From: Loktanella sp.
GTDB lineage: Bacteria > Pseudomonadota > Alphaproteobacteria > Rhodobacterales > Rhodobacteraceae
Length of the DNA stretch: 64,000 nt
Assembly: GCA_017390475.1 (NCBI GenBank)
Contig: JAFPBO010000022.1
Location: 185,966 to 249,965, forward strand
Reading direction: 5' to 3'
Position numbers and translations under genes: made by a program. Of this stretch, positions 1 to 10,772 are shown piece by piece; position 1 is the stretch's first letter, and every line of letters starts with the position of its first letter. The notes under the pieces are model-generated. The model had not been told where the DNA came from. It was given only the letters and a program-made list of their open reading frames with translations, and did not search any database.

Positions 1-1
1 C

Positions 2-616
2 CCTGCCGAAGGCGAGGCCTGGGCGGTGCCCGCGACGGCGGGCGGTGCCTGGGCCGGGCAGGCAGGTCAGATTGCGACATGGCGCGGCGGTGGGTGGCTT
101 TTTGTCGCACCTGTTCCGGGCTGGCGGGCCTGGGTGGTGGATGTGGCGGCATTGCATGTCTGGGCCGCAGATGGCTGGGTGCCGCAAGCCCGGCTGCCCG
201 ATCTGCAGCACCTGCCCGGACTGGGCATCAACGCCCGCGCCGATACCGTGAACCGGCTGACCCTGCGGGCCGTGGCGACGCTGCTGGATCATGACGGTGG
301 CGGGCATCAGGTCAAGATCAACAAGGCTGCGCCACATCACACCGGATCGCTGCTGTTCCAGACCGATTATGGGGGCCGGGCCGAAATGGGGCTGGCGGGG
401 GATGATGATTTCAGCGTCAAAACCTCTGCAGATGGGGCCGATTGGGTGCCTGCGATCAAGATCTCTGCCAGCTCTGGGCGGGTGCAACTGATGCAGGCGC
501 TGCAGCTGGCTCCCGGTCCGGAACCGGCGGCGGCGCAGGCGGGTGAACTGTACTTTGATTCTGCAACTGCAAAGCTGCGTTGTTTCGATGGCGCCGACTG
601 GCGCGACCTGTTCTGA
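2..616 (+). CDS. DUF2793 domain-containing protein (3' part only)
   Basis: The reading frame is open from base 2 and runs off the left edge, so only the last 204 residues are visible and the true start lies outside. The repeated 'P..GEAWAVP' and 'G.AWAGQAGQIATW.GGGW' patterns and the aromatic-rich stretch that follows are typical of DUF2793, a domain often found in proteins of phage-tail or gene-transfer-agent type. After about residue 70 comes a glycine- and aspartate-rich beta-type region that ends in '(F)DGADWRDLF', a motif common at the end of tail-fibre-like proteins. No function is known. The stop is followed by about 280 bases before the ATP synthase operon, so it is probably a separate transcription unit. 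Confidence 0.75.
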   Translation, partial: PAEGEAWAVPATAGGAWAGQAGQIATWRGGGWLFVAPVPGWRAWVVDVAALHVWAADGWVPQARLPDLQHLPGLGINARADTVNRLTLRAVATLLDHDGGGHQVKINKAAPHHTGSLLFQTDYGGRAEMGLAGDDDFSVKTSADGADWVPAIKISASSGRVQLMQALQLAPGPEPAAAQAGELYFDSATAKLRCFDGADWRDLF

Positions 617-762
617 CCCGGCGGCCGCCAGGGCAGGGGCAGCATGGCCCCGGGCATCCGCGTATTTAACAGATAAATGACAGTTTTTTCTGCAAACCGC
701 GGCGCGGATGCGTCAGGCTGGCCATATCGACGCAGGATGCGTGGATTCTTGTTGCATGGTGC

Positions 763-791
763 TTGCGACACCATAGCACCTCTGCTATCTC
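763..791 (+). promoter_or_regulatory. candidate promoter of the atp operon
   Basis: TTGCGA (763-768) and TATCTC (786-791) are separated by 17 bp, with a TG two bases before the -10 box. It lies about 110 bp before atpH, in the 283-base gap after the DUF2793 gene. I see no better match in that gap and no other feature in it. Read by eye only. Confidence 0.35.
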
Positions 792-899
792 GCGCAGGAT
801 TTTGTCGCTTTCGTGTAAACGAAGGCCTAATGAGCTGCCCCTTTGCTGCCCTGTCTTTGGGCGTCGTAAAGCCGGGCCCAAGACATCGGAAGGGTGGAC

Positions 900-1460
900 G
901 TGTCCGAAACTGCTGGTATCTCCACAGGCATTGCTGCGCGCTATGCGACAGCCGTGTTTGACCTTGCCAAAGAAGGCAAGGCCATCGACGCATTGCAAGA
1001 CGACGTCGCGGCACTGCAAGCCGCGATTGAAACAAGCGCTGATCTGCGCACTTTGCTGACATCGCCGCTGTATAACCGCGACGAACAAGGCACGGCGATC
1101 ACTGCCATTGCGAAACAGATGAACCTGTCAGCGACAACCAGCAATGTGCTGGCGCTGCTGGCCGCCAAACGTCGCCTGTTCGTGCTGCCGCAGATGCTGG
1201 CCGTGCTGCAGGACCGTCTGGCCGCTGAACGCGGTGAAATCACCGCCGAAGTCACGACCGCAAAGTCGCTGACCAAGACCCAGACCGACAAACTGGCCGC
1301 GACGCTGAAAGCGCAGGCCGGCAAGACCGTAATTATCAAGCAAACCGTCGATGGAAGCATCATCGGCGGTCTTATCGTAAAAATGGGCTCCCGGATGATC
1401 GACACCTCGATCGCTTCCAAGCTCAATGCACTCCAGAACACTATGAAAGAGGTCGGATAA
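900..1460 (+). CDS. atpH: F1Fo ATP synthase subunit delta
   Basis: This is the OSCP/delta subunit, which links the F1 head to the peripheral stalk of the membrane-bound ATP synthase. The 186-residue length is normal. The N-terminus ([20 protein letters not shown]) and the C-terminal '[20 protein letters not shown]' are family signatures. I chose GTG at 900 because GGAAGG (888-893) lies 6 bases upstream; a GTG at 894 is in frame but has no room for a ribosome site. It is the first gene of atpHAGDC and its stop overlaps the atpA start by one base. As in other alphaproteobacteria, the Fo genes are not here and must lie in a separate operon. Confidence 0.95.
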   Translation: MSETAGISTGIAARYATAVFDLAKEGKAIDALQDDVAALQAAIETSADLRTLLTSPLYNRDEQGTAITAIAKQMNLSATTSNVLALLAAKRRLFVLPQMLAVLQDRLAAERGEITAEVTTAKSLTKTQTDKLAATLKAQAGKTVIIKQTVDGSIIGGLIVKMGSRMIDTSIASKLNALQNTMKEVG

Positions 1461-2995
1461 TGGCGATCCAAGCGTCGGAAATCTCTGCGATCCTGAAGGA
1501 CCAGATCAAGAACTTCGGTCAAGAAGCTGAAGTGGCCGAAGTGGGCCGTGTGCTCAGCGTCGGCGACGGGATTGCCCGCGTTTACGGGCTGGACAATGTG
1601 CAGGCCGGTGAAATGGTCGAATTCCCCGGTGGTATCCGCGGGATGGCATTGAACCTCGAAACCGACAATGTCGGCGTCGTGATCTTCGGCACCGACCGCG
1701 CGATCAAGGAAGGCGACCTTGTCAAGCGGACCAAATCCATCGTGGACGTACCCGTCGGTGACGAATTGCTGGGCCGCGTTGTAGATGGCCTTGGCAACCC
1801 GCTCGATGGCAAAGGCCCGGTCAACACCACCGCCCGCGCTGTCGCCGACAGCAAGGCCCCCGGCATCATCCCGCGCAAATCGGTGCATGAGCCGATGGCG
1901 ACTGGTCTGAAATCCGTCGATGCGATGATCCCGATTGGCCGTGGCCAGCGCGAATTGATCATCGGTGACCGTCAGACCGGCAAAACCGCCGTGGCGCTGG
2001 ATACGATCCTGAACCAGAAATCGTACAACGACGCCGCCACCAACGAATATGACAAGCTTTACTGCATCTATGTCGCGATCGGCCAAAAACGGTCCACCGT
2101 CGCACAGCTGGTGAAAAAGCTCGAAGAATCCGGCGCGATTGAATATACCATCGTCGTCGCTGCCACCGCCTCCGACCCGGCACCAATGCAGTTCCTGGCA
2201 CCTTACGCCGCAACTGCAATGGCCGAACATTTCCGCGACAATGGCCGCCATGCGCTGATCATCTATGACGATCTGTCCAAACAGGCCGTGGCCTATCGCC
2301 AGATGTCGCTGCTGCTGCGCCGCCCACCAGGACGTGAAGCCTATCCAGGCGACGTGTTCTACCTGCACTCACGCCTGCTGGAACGCTCGGCCAAGCTGAA
2401 CGAAGATAACGGCGCAGGGTCGCTGACCGCGCTGCCGATCATCGAAACCCAAGGCGGTGACGTGTCGGCCTTTATCCCGACCAACGTGATTTCGATCACC
2501 GATGGCCAGATCTTCCTTGAAACCGACCTGTTCTATCAGGGCATCCGCCCTGCGGTGAACACCGGTCTGTCGGTGTCGCGGGTTGGCTCCTCTGCCCAGA
2601 CCAATGCGATGAAATCCGTCGCTGGTCCGGTCAAACTGGAACTGGCGCAATACCGCGAAATGGCGGCCTTTGCGCAGTTCGGGTCCGATCTGGACGCCGC
2701 AACCCAGCAATTGCTGAACCGTGGCGCGCGCCTGACCGAATTGATGAAGCAGCCGCAATATTCGCCGCTGACCAATGCGGAAATCGTCTGCGTGATCTAT
2801 GCTGGCACCAAAGGCTATCTCGACAAGATCGCCGTCAAGGATGTTGGCCGGTTCGAGGCTGGTCTGCTGAAATATCTGCGCAGCACCGGCAAGGACGTGC
2901 TGGACATGATCACCCGCGAAGATCCCAAGATCAAAGGTGACGCAGAAGCCAAGATCAAAGCCGCTTTGGACGCCTACGCCGCCGATTTCGCGTGA
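1460..2995 (+). CDS. atpA: F1Fo ATP synthase subunit alpha
   Basis: This is the non-catalytic nucleotide-binding subunit of the F1 hexamer (511 residues, full length). The Walker A motif GDRQTGKT is near residue 169, and the family's '[34 protein letters not shown]' region is intact. The arginine finger region '[17 protein letters not shown]' is also present. The start ATG overlaps the atpH stop (TAATG), implying translational coupling, and atpG follows after 23 bases. Confidence 0.98.
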   Translation: MAIQASEISAILKDQIKNFGQEAEVAEVGRVLSVGDGIARVYGLDNVQAGEMVEFPGGIRGMALNLETDNVGVVIFGTDRAIKEGDLVKRTKSIVDVPVGDELLGRVVDGLGNPLDGKGPVNTTARAVADSKAPGIIPRKSVHEPMATGLKSVDAMIPIGRGQRELIIGDRQTGKTAVALDTILNQKSYNDAATNEYDKLYCIYVAIGQKRSTVAQLVKKLEESGAIEYTIVVAATASDPAPMQFLAPYAATAMAEHFRDNGRHALIIYDDLSKQAVAYRQMSLLLRRPPGREAYPGDVFYLHSRLLERSAKLNEDNGAGSLTALPIIETQGGDVSAFIPTNVISITDGQIFLETDLFYQGIRPAVNTGLSVSRVGSSAQTNAMKSVAGPVKLELAQYREMAAFAQFGSDLDAATQQLLNRGARLTELMKQPQYSPLTNAEIVCVIYAGTKGYLDKIAVKDVGRFEAGLLKYLRSTGKDVLDMITREDPKIKGDAEAKIKAALDAYAADFA

Positions 2996-3018
2996 ACCTA
3001 AGATAAGGAGACGAGAAC

Positions 3019-3891
3019 GTGCCTAATCTTAAGGACCTGAAAAACCGGATCGCGTCGGTCAAATCGACCCGCAAGATCACCAAGGCCATGCAAATGGTCG
3101 CGGCTGCAAAATTGCGCCGCGCCCAGGACGCAGCCGAGGCTTCGCGCCCCTATACCGAACGCTTCAACGCCGTGATGGCGCAATTGGCGGCATCGGTGGG
3201 CGGGGCAGAAGGTGCGCCGAAATTGCTGTCCGGCACGGGCAGCAATCAGGTGCATCTGCTGGTTGTGATGACAGCCGAACGCGGGCTCTGCGGTGGTTTC
3301 AACAGCAACATTTCCCGGCTTGCGAAAATCCGTGCGCAGAAACTGCAATCCGAAGGCAAGACCGTCAAGATCCTGACAGTCGGCAAAAAAGGCCGCGATT
3401 CGCTGAAACGCGATTTCGGCAGCCTGTTCATCGGCCACATCGATCTGTCTGGCGTGAAACGGCTGGGCTATATCAACGCGCAGGAAATCGCGCGCGATGT
3501 GCTGGCACGCTTTGACGCGGGTGAATTCGATGTCGCGACGATTTTCTTCGCGCGCTTTGAAAACGTCGTGTCGCAGCATCCGACCGCCCAGCAGATCATC
3601 CCTGCCAAATTCGATCAGGCCGCTGATGCGGATGTGACGCTTTACGACTACGAACCCGGAGAGGAAGAAATCCTTGCCGATCTGTTGCCGCGCGGCGTGG
3701 CGACGGCGATTTTCAGCGCCTTGCTGGAAAATGCCGCGTCTGAGCAGGGCGCGCGGATGTCCGCCATGGACAACGCCACCCGCAACGCAGGCGAGATGAT
3801 CGACAAGCTGACCATCCAATACAACCGTTCGCGTCAGGCCGTCATCACGAATGAGCTGATTGAAATTATTTCGGGCGCGGAAGCGCTCTAG
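3019..3891 (+). CDS. atpG: F1Fo ATP synthase subunit gamma
   Basis: This is the rotor shaft of F1, 290 residues long. The N-terminal '[18 protein letters not shown]' and the C-terminal '[18 protein letters not shown]' are the two conserved coiled-coil ends of the gamma family. It starts with GTG at 3019, 8 bases after AAGGAG (3005-3010). It lies between atpA and atpD in the usual order, and atpD follows 18 bases later. Confidence 0.98.
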   Translation: MPNLKDLKNRIASVKSTRKITKAMQMVAAAKLRRAQDAAEASRPYTERFNAVMAQLAASVGGAEGAPKLLSGTGSNQVHLLVVMTAERGLCGGFNSNISRLAKIRAQKLQSEGKTVKILTVGKKGRDSLKRDFGSLFIGHIDLSGVKRLGYINAQEIARDVLARFDAGEFDVATIFFARFENVVSQHPTAQQIIPAKFDQAADADVTLYDYEPGEEEILADLLPRGVATAIFSALLENAASEQGARMSAMDNATRNAGEMIDKLTIQYNRSRQAVITNELIEIISGAEAL

Positions 3892-5334
<1,443 letters not shown>

Positions 5335-5348
5335 GGAGAGCTGCCGAT

Positions 5349-5774
5349 ATGGCAAATCTACAATTCGATCTCGTCTCGCCCGAGCGCCGCCTGGCCTCGG
5401 TCGTGGCGACCGAGGTGCGCATTCCCGCCGTCGAAGGCGATATGACCGCCATGGCGAACCATGTGCCCACGATCACGACGCTGCGCCCCGGCCTGTTGGC
5501 CGTGGTGCATGCCGGCGGGACCGATGAATATGTCGTCTCTGGCGGCTTTGCCGAAATCAACGCGGAATCGGTCTCGGTTCTGGCCGAACAGGCCCTTCCC
5601 CGCGGGGAAGTTTCTCAGGACATCTTTGACCAGATGGTCGCTGATGCACAGCTTGCCCTGACCGCAGCACAGGCCGACACCGATGGTGACGGCAGCCGCG
5701 CGGTGGATGCTGCGAAAGTGTTGACCGATACACTCGCGATTGGCACGGCCATCGGGTTGACCGCAAAGGTCTGA
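5349..5774 (+). CDS. atpC: F1Fo ATP synthase subunit epsilon
   Basis: This is the central-stalk epsilon subunit (141 residues). The N-terminal beta-barrel begins 'LQFDLVSPERRLASVVATEV' and contains the 'VEGDMTAMANH' and 'PRGEVSQD' regions typical of alphaproteobacterial epsilon chains. The helical C-terminal domain looks short, as is usual in this group. It is the last gene of the operon and is followed at once by a strong hairpin terminator. Confidence 0.95.
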   Translation: MANLQFDLVSPERRLASVVATEVRIPAVEGDMTAMANHVPTITTLRPGLLAVVHAGGTDEYVVSGGFAEINAESVSVLAEQALPRGEVSQDIFDQMVADAQLALTAAQADTDGDGSRAVDAAKVLTDTLAIGTAIGLTAKV

Positions 5775-5790
5775 CACCACGAACAAAACA

Positions 5791-5822
5791 AAAAGGCCCC
5801 GGTTGTGACACCGGGGCCTTTT
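5791..5822. terminator. bidirectional intrinsic terminator, atpC / prs
   Basis: A perfect 12-bp stem (AAAAGGCCCCGG / CCGGGGCCTTTT) with an 8-base loop lies between the convergent genes atpC and prs. The A-run on one side and the T-run on the other make it work in both directions. Confidence 0.92.
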
Positions 5823-5837
5823 GCGTTTCAGCCGCCC

Positions 5838-6857
5838 TTATTCGGCGGCATAAAGCCCTTCGTAGATCGGACCCAGCGTCTTGTGGTCGAACAGCGACGA
5901 CACGGATGTGCCATTGGCGGTATTCAGGATCGCCTGCGCGAACATCGGTGCGGTCGGCACGATGCGGATATTGGCACAGGCCCGCACGGCGGCGTTGGGC
6001 GCAATCGTGTCAGTGATCACAAGGCTTTTCATCACCGATTTGGAAATCCGGTCCACGGCAGGGCCGGACAACACGCCGTGGGTGATGTAAGAATGCACCT
6101 CTTTCGCGCCGTTTTCCATCAGGACTTCGGCTGCTTTGCAGAGCGTCCCGGCAGTATCGACGATATCATCGACAATCACGCAGACCTTGTCTTTGACCTC
6201 ACCGATCACGGTCATTTCGGCCACTTCGCCGGGTTTGCCACGCCGCTTATCCACGATGGACAAGGGCGCATCGATCCGCTGCGCTAGATCGCGGGCGCGC
6301 GCCACGCCGCCGACATCGGGGGACACGATCATCAGGTCATCCATCCGGTCGCGGAAATGGTGTTTCGCATCCAAGGCGTAGATCGGCGAGGCATAGAGGT
6401 TATCGACCGGGATATCGAAAAAACCCTGAATTTGCGTGGCGTGCAAATCCAGGGTCAGGATACGTTCGATACCGGCTTCGACCAGCATATTGGCCACCAG
6501 CTTGGCGGTGATCGGCGTGCGCGCCTTGGACCGGCGATCCTGCCGCGCATAGCCGAAATAGGGGATCACGGCGGTGATGCGCGCGGCGGATGAGCGGCGC
6601 AAGGCATCGGCGATGATCAGCAATTCCATCAGATTGTCATTGGCGGGGTTCGATGTGGGTTGGATGATGAACATATCCTCGCCCCGGACGTTCTCAAACA
6701 CTTCGACGAAAATCTCGCCGTCGTTGAAACGTTCGACCCTTGCGTCGACAAGGCTGACCTCGCGGCCCCGGTGCATCGACATGCGGCGGGCGATGGCCGT
6801 GGCCAGGGGCAGGTTCGCATTCCCTGATATCAGCTTGGGTTCCATAATGATTGGCAT
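5838..6857 (-). CDS. prs: ribose-phosphate pyrophosphokinase
   Basis: This enzyme makes PRPP from ribose 5-phosphate and ATP for nucleotide, histidine and tryptophan synthesis. All signatures are visible: '[17 protein letters not shown]', the ATP loop '[18 protein letters not shown]', the metal/PRPP region '[19 protein letters not shown]', and the PRPP loop '[13 protein letters not shown]'. The length (339) is normal. I kept the start at 6857, which has AAAGGA upstream; the internal ATG at 6845 is possible. The gene is convergent with atpC. Confidence 0.96.
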   Translation of the reverse strand: MPIIMEPKLISGNANLPLATAIARRMSMHRGREVSLVDARVERFNDGEIFVEVFENVRGEDMFIIQPTSNPANDNLMELLIIADALRRSSAARITAVIPYFGYARQDRRSKARTPITAKLVANMLVEAGIERILTLDLHATQIQGFFDIPVDNLYASPIYALDAKHHFRDRMDDLMIVSPDVGGVARARDLAQRIDAPLSIVDKRRGKPGEVAEMTVIGEVKDKVCVIVDDIVDTAGTLCKAAEVLMENGAKEVHSYITHGVLSGPAVDRISKSVMKSLVITDTIAPNAAVRACANIRIVPTAPMFAQAILNTANGTSVSSLFDHKTLGPIYEGLYAAE

Positions 6858-6914
6858 TTGGGGGTGGTCCTTTGGCAGCTGGGGACATGACGCCTGTGTG
6901 ACAGATTCGCGGCG

Positions 6915-6942
6915 TTGACACCGCCTAGCACAGGCTTACCGT
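6915..6942 (+). promoter_or_regulatory. candidate promoter before the DsbA-like isomerase gene
   Basis: TTGACA (6915-6920) is a perfect -35 box. TACCGT (6937-6942) follows after 16 bp as a weak -10, and the ATG at 6978 lies 35 bases further on. Read by eye only. Confidence 0.45.
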
Positions 6943-6977
6943 CGCGCCTAGATTTCGCTGACCCAAGGATCACCAAA

Positions 6978-7586
6978 ATGCCGCATATTGATTACTACTT
7001 CGCAACGATGTCGCCCTATACCTACCTTTGCGGCCTGCGACCCAGAGAGATTGCCCAAAAAAATAATGCAACGTTAACCTACCGTCCGTTGGATATCATG
7101 GCGCTGTTTGCCCGCACCGGGGGCCTGCCGCCCAAGGACCGGCACCCCAACCGGCAGGCATACCGTCTGCAGGATCTGCAGCGTCGCGCGGCTGTGGCGG
7201 GTTTCCCTTTGAACGTGAAGCCTGCCTTCTGGCCAACCAATCCGGCACCATCGTCCTTTGCGATCATCGCAGCACAGAATAGCGGTGCCGATGTGGGCGA
7301 CCTGGTTCATGCGATCACCCGCGCCTGCTGGGCCGAGGAGCGTGACATCAGTCAGGATGATGTGATCCGCGATTGTTTGCAATCGGTCGGCCTCGACCCT
7401 GCGCTGGTGGATCGCGATATGATGACCAATGCCGATACCTATGCGCAGAATCTGGAACATGCGGTGCTGGCAGGGGCCTTTGGCGCGCCGTTCTTCATCA
7501 CGGATACCGACGCAAGGTTCTGGGGCGAGGATCGTTTGACCGATCTGGACCTGCATCTGTCCGGCAAGATCAGATGCATCAGGTGA
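6978..7586 (+). CDS. 2-hydroxychromene-2-carboxylate isomerase-like DsbA-family protein
   Basis: The 202-residue protein starts 'MPHIDYYFATMSPYTYLCG', which matches the thioredoxin-fold/GST-kappa family that includes 2-hydroxychromene-2-carboxylate isomerases (compare 'FYFDFSSPYSYL'). The C-terminal 'AVLAGAFGAPFFITDTDARFWGEDRL' is the cis-Pro (GAPFF) and substrate region of the same family. I chose ATG 6978 because AAGGAT (6965-6970) lies 7 bases upstream; an upstream in-frame start lacks this. The true substrate cannot be told: the name comes from the family, and many members act on other compounds. Its 3' end overlaps the next gene by 13 bases, so the two are probably co-translated. Confidence 0.85.
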   Translation: MPHIDYYFATMSPYTYLCGLRPREIAQKNNATLTYRPLDIMALFARTGGLPPKDRHPNRQAYRLQDLQRRAAVAGFPLNVKPAFWPTNPAPSSFAIIAAQNSGADVGDLVHAITRACWAEERDISQDDVIRDCLQSVGLDPALVDRDMMTNADTYAQNLEHAVLAGAFGAPFFITDTDARFWGEDRLTDLDLHLSGKIRCIR

Positions 7587-8320
7587 GCGTGGGCCACGGC
7601 GCGCCTGTCGTCATGGTTCATTGCATGTTGGCCCGGCATGAAAGCCTGCTGCCTTTGGCCGGTGCCATTGGCGGACGTGCGACTTTGTTCGATCTGCCCG
7701 GCCATGGCCGTAGCCCGGATTGGGACGACGCACCCTATCAGGCGCAGGCCGTAGCGATGGCGGCGGATTGTTGCGACGGGCCGACCCATGTGATCGGGCA
7801 TTCCTTTGGCGCAACGGTTGCCCTGCGGCTGGCGGTGGAACGTCCTGATCTGGTGAACCGGCTGACGCTGATCGAGCCGGTCTATTTCGCCGCCGCACGT
7901 GGGACCATGGAACATGACGCGCATGTGGCGGGGTTCCGGCCCTTTGTTGCGGCGATGGAAAGCGGGGACCATGCGGCGGCAGCGGCGCGTTTCAATGCTT
8001 TATGGGGCGCGCAGCCGTGGGGTAAAATCCCGCCGCGCACGCAGGTCTATCTGGTGGACCGCATTCCTTTGGTCGCGGCCAGTGGACCTGAGATTGAGGA
8101 TGATCCGGCGGGCATCACCGCTGCCCCGCTGGACATTCCGGTGAGTCTCATCCGGGGTGCGGACAGCCCGCCGGTGATCGGAGCGATTCATGCGGGGCTG
8201 ATGCGGCATATGACGCAAGCCACGGATCATGTGGTGCCGGGGGCAGGGCATATGTTGCCCTTGACCCATACCGCGCAGGTGGCGGCGATTATCCGTGCAG
8301 CAGGGTCAGGAATTGGCTGA
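7574..8320 (+). CDS. alpha/beta hydrolase
   Basis: This is a 248-residue alpha/beta-fold hydrolase. The nucleophile elbow GHSFGA places the catalytic serine at residue 77. The oxyanion-type 'VMVHCMLA' and the 'DLPGHGRS' loop come before it, and the catalytic histidine is in 'VVPGAGHMLPLTH' near the C-terminus. The ATG at 7574 lies inside the end of the upstream isomerase gene (13-base overlap), which suggests coupling. Its 3' end overlaps the convergent threonine aldolase gene by 32 bases. The substrate is unknown. Confidence 0.88.
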   Translation: MHQVSVGHGAPVVMVHCMLARHESLLPLAGAIGGRATLFDLPGHGRSPDWDDAPYQAQAVAMAADCCDGPTHVIGHSFGATVALRLAVERPDLVNRLTLIEPVYFAAARGTMEHDAHVAGFRPFVAAMESGDHAAAAARFNALWGAQPWGKIPPRTQVYLVDRIPLVAASGPEIEDDPAGITAAPLDIPVSLIRGADSPPVIGAIHAGLMRHMTQATDHVVPGAGHMLPLTHTAQVAAIIRAAGSGIG

Positions 8321-9335
8321 CGCCATCCGCCGTCATCGACCAGTCGGTGACAAGGCGGGCGGTCAGCATTTCATCGGGGTCTCCTGCGTCAGGATCGCCG
8401 GACATGACGTAATAGACCGCGCCTGATGCCAGCATCCGCTGGTGTTCGCGACGCGGTATGTCGAAAAAGATGATGTTGGCCTGCGGGTCGAACAGCATTT
8501 GCGCCGTATTATGGACGCGCAGGCCCTCGGCCAATTGCGCGGTGCGGGCATTGGCCTTGCGTGCCAGATCGAGCCAGAGGTCATCCGCCAGATAGGCCTG
8601 CATCTGCGCCGACAGATAGCGGTGTTTCGACAACAGATGCCCGCCGCGTTTACGGCGATACTCAAACTCGGCGGCGAGTTTGGGGTCAAAGATCACGCAA
8701 GCCTCGACCCCGACAGCGCCGTTCTTGGTGCCGCCGAAGCTAACCGCGTCGATGCCGGATTTCCACGTCATCTCGGCGGGGGTGCAATCCAGCGCGACCA
8801 GCGCATTGGCGAAACGTGCGCCGTCCAGATGGGTGGCGAGGTTGAATTCACGCGCGACATCGGTCAGCGATTTGATCTCATCCAGCGTATAGACGGTGCC
8901 TTTTTCCGTCACCTGTGTCAGTGACACAGGCCCCCTTTGCGGGCCGTGCACGCCGCGGGTTTCCTCACCGCTGATCTTGCGACGCAGGGCGGCGGCGGTC
9001 ATTTTGCCTGCCTCGGCAGGGACCAAGGTCAGCTTGGCTTGGGTGTAGAATTCGGGCGCGTTGCATTCGTCTTCGTGGATATGCGCGACATCGGTGCAGA
9101 AAATCGTCTGCCACGGCTGGCACATCGTCGCCAGTAACAAGGAATTGGCGGATGTGCCGTTGATCACCAGATAGACCGCCGCATCCGGTGCCTCGAACAC
9201 ATCGCGGATTTGCTGGCGCACCTCTGCCATGATCGGATCAGCGCCATAGCCCATGGCATAGCCTGCATTGGCTTCCACCAAAGCGTCCATGATCGCGGGA
9301 TGGGCGGGGCCGGCGTTGTCAGAGGCGAAATACAT
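8289..9335 (-). CDS. ltaE: low-specificity L-threonine aldolase family (beta-eliminating lyase)
   Basis: This is a PLP enzyme of fold type I that cleaves L-threonine or L-allo-threonine to glycine and acetaldehyde. The 348-residue protein starts 'MYFASDNAGPAHPAIMDAL', has the conserved 'HLDGARFANALVAL' region, and carries the PLP lysine in 'SFGGTKNGAVG' (Lys204). The ATG at 9335 overlaps the stop codon of the upstream YcgN-like gene by one base (TAATG), which favours it over longer forms with an Arg-rich extension. Some homologues act on other beta-hydroxy amino acids, so the exact substrate is inferred. Confidence 0.9.
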   Translation of the reverse strand: MYFASDNAGPAHPAIMDALVEANAGYAMGYGADPIMAEVRQQIRDVFEAPDAAVYLVINGTSANSLLLATMCQPWQTIFCTDVAHIHEDECNAPEFYTQAKLTLVPAEAGKMTAAALRRKISGEETRGVHGPQRGPVSLTQVTEKGTVYTLDEIKSLTDVAREFNLATHLDGARFANALVALDCTPAEMTWKSGIDAVSFGGTKNGAVGVEACVIFDPKLAAEFEYRRKRGGHLLSKHRYLSAQMQAYLADDLWLDLARKANARTAQLAEGLRVHNTAQMLFDPQANIIFFDIPRREHQRMLASGAVYYVMSGDPDAGDPDEMLTARLVTDWSMTADGVSQFLTLLHG

Positions 9336-9805
9336 TAAAGTGGTTCCTCGATTATGTAATCTTCCCAATCGTCTTCGTCGATCTCGAACTCCGGGACGGT
9401 CATGCCCTGCACGGACACGCCCGCGCGGTGGACGGATTGCGGATCGCCGGACACCAGCGGGTGCCAGTGAAACAGATCGCGCCCTTCGGCGACGAGGCGA
9501 TAGGCGCAGGTTTGCGGCAGCCAATACATATTCTCGGCCAAGGTCTTGGGTGTCAGCACGATACATTCAGGTACGAATTGATGCCTTATGGCGTAATTGG
9601 CGCAAAGGCAGCTTTCGTTGTCCAGCAGGCGGCAGGCGACGCGGGTCATTGCGACCTCTCCGGTGTCTTCATCCTCCAGCTTGTTCAGGCAGCATTTGCC
9701 GCAGCCGTCACACAATGCTTCCCATTCGCGCTTGTTCAGCTTCTCCATGGGTTTGTTGGCCCAGAACCGGGGGGCGAGGCCGTCGCGGGCGATTGGATCA
9801 GACAT
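9335..9805 (-). CDS. YcgN/UPF0260 family cysteine cluster protein
   Basis: The 156-residue protein has the hallmark CDGCGKCCLNK cluster near residue 32 and later cysteines in 'ACRLLDNESCLCANY', 'PECIVL' and 'TCAYRL'. This is the YkgJ/UPF0260 Zn/Fe-chelating-like cysteine cluster arrangement. The function is not established. Its start overlaps the end of ribF by 8 bases and its stop overlaps the ltaE start, so ribF, this gene and ltaE form a tight operon-like string. Confidence 0.9.
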   Translation of the reverse strand: MSDPIARDGLAPRFWANKPMEKLNKREWEALCDGCGKCCLNKLEDEDTGEVAMTRVACRLLDNESCLCANYAIRHQFVPECIVLTPKTLAENMYWLPQTCAYRLVAEGRDLFHWHPLVSGDPQSVHRAGVSVQGMTVPEFEIDEDDWEDYIIEEPL

Positions 9806-10736
9806 GGGTCAGGATATCCCGTGCCGTGGCGCAATCGGCGTCCATCTGGGTGATCAGCGCGTCGAGGCTGTCGAATTTCAATTCGGGCCGCAGGTAATCG
9901 ACCAAGGCGACCGACAGATGCGCGCCGTAAAGGTCGCCTTTGAAATCAAAGATGAAGGTTTCGCAATTCGGGACGTTTTCGCCGAACATCGGGCGTACAC
10001 CGATGGAGGCGGCACCGGAGTAAGCGCCCTTGAATGGCCCGTCGAGCACGTTGACCTTGACCGCATAGACGCCGAATTTCGGCGGATGCAGCCCGGTGAT
10101 CGACATATTGGCTGTGGGATAGCCCAGTTCACGCCCGCGCTGGTCACCACGGATGACGGCACCTTCGATCCGGTGCCAATGGCCAAGCATCGCGGCGGCG
10201 TCGCGGGGGCGGCCATCGGTCAAGGCGGCGCGGATCGCGGTGGAGGAAATATTGTCGCCCGCGATGGCCATCAATGGGGCGATTGTGACGCCGAAACCCA
10301 TTTCCGCGCCGAAGGCTTGCAGATCGGCGACGGTGCCTTTGCGGTCCTTGCCGAAACAGAAATCGGCACCGACGACGACATGGACCAGACCGAGTTGGTC
10401 ATGGATCACCTTTTGCGCAAAGTCCCGTGGGGTCAGATTGGCAAGCGCGGCGTTGAAGGGGACCTCATAGAGTTTATCCACGCCCAGCTTCGCCAGACGG
10501 TTGGCGCGCGCTTCGGCATTCATCAGGCGGAAAGGTCCGGTGTCGCGGCCAAAATAGCTGCGCGGATGGGGTTCAAAGGTCATGATCCCCAAGGGGGCAT
10601 CGGCGGCCTCTGCCGCCACGCGCGCGAGGTCGATCACCGCGCGGTGGCCCAGATGCACACCGTCGAAATTGCCGATGGCGGCGGCGGCGCCACGGTCGGC
10701 TGGGTCAATGAAAACGCTGTCGCGGATGATCTGCAT
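9798..10736 (-). CDS. ribF: bifunctional riboflavin kinase / FAD synthetase
   Basis: This enzyme converts riboflavin to FMN and then FAD in the cytoplasm. The N-terminal nucleotidyltransferase domain shows 'AAIGNFDGVHLGHRAVID' (residues 20-37) and 'VVGADFCFGKDRKGTV'. The C-terminal flavokinase domain shows 'GRELGYPTANMSI' and 'VYAVKVNVLDGPFKGAYSG'. The length of 312 residues is typical. It is the first of three closely packed minus-strand genes. Confidence 0.96.
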   Translation of the reverse strand: MQIIRDSVFIDPADRGAAAAIGNFDGVHLGHRAVIDLARVAAEAADAPLGIMTFEPHPRSYFGRDTGPFRLMNAEARANRLAKLGVDKLYEVPFNAALANLTPRDFAQKVIHDQLGLVHVVVGADFCFGKDRKGTVADLQAFGAEMGFGVTIAPLMAIAGDNISSTAIRAALTDGRPRDAAAMLGHWHRIEGAVIRGDQRGRELGYPTANMSITGLHPPKFGVYAVKVNVLDGPFKGAYSGAASIGVRPMFGENVPNCETFIFDFKGDLYGAHLSVALVDYLRPELKFDSLDALITQMDADCATARDILTHV

Positions 10737-10772
10737 GGGCTTGCGTAACCTGCCCGCCGGAAGGGTGCAAGA

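Noticed and set aside
2-616. A prophage or gene transfer agent cluster at the left edge
   Set aside because: Only a partial DUF2793 gene is visible and the next genes are housekeeping. Nothing else phage-like is in the window, so the context cannot be judged.
941-2368. A 475-codon minus-strand frame opposite atpH and atpA
   Set aside because: Antisense shadow of atpA and atpH with no recognisable motif or ribosome site.
8289-9566. Longer N-terminus for the threonine aldolase reaching 9566
   Set aside because: The extra residues are Arg-rich and overlap the YcgN-like gene. ATG 9335 gives the normal start of the family and a TAATG overlap.
9597-10748. A 383-codon plus-strand frame opposite ribF
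   Set aside because: RibF has clear motifs on the minus strand; the opposite frame has none.
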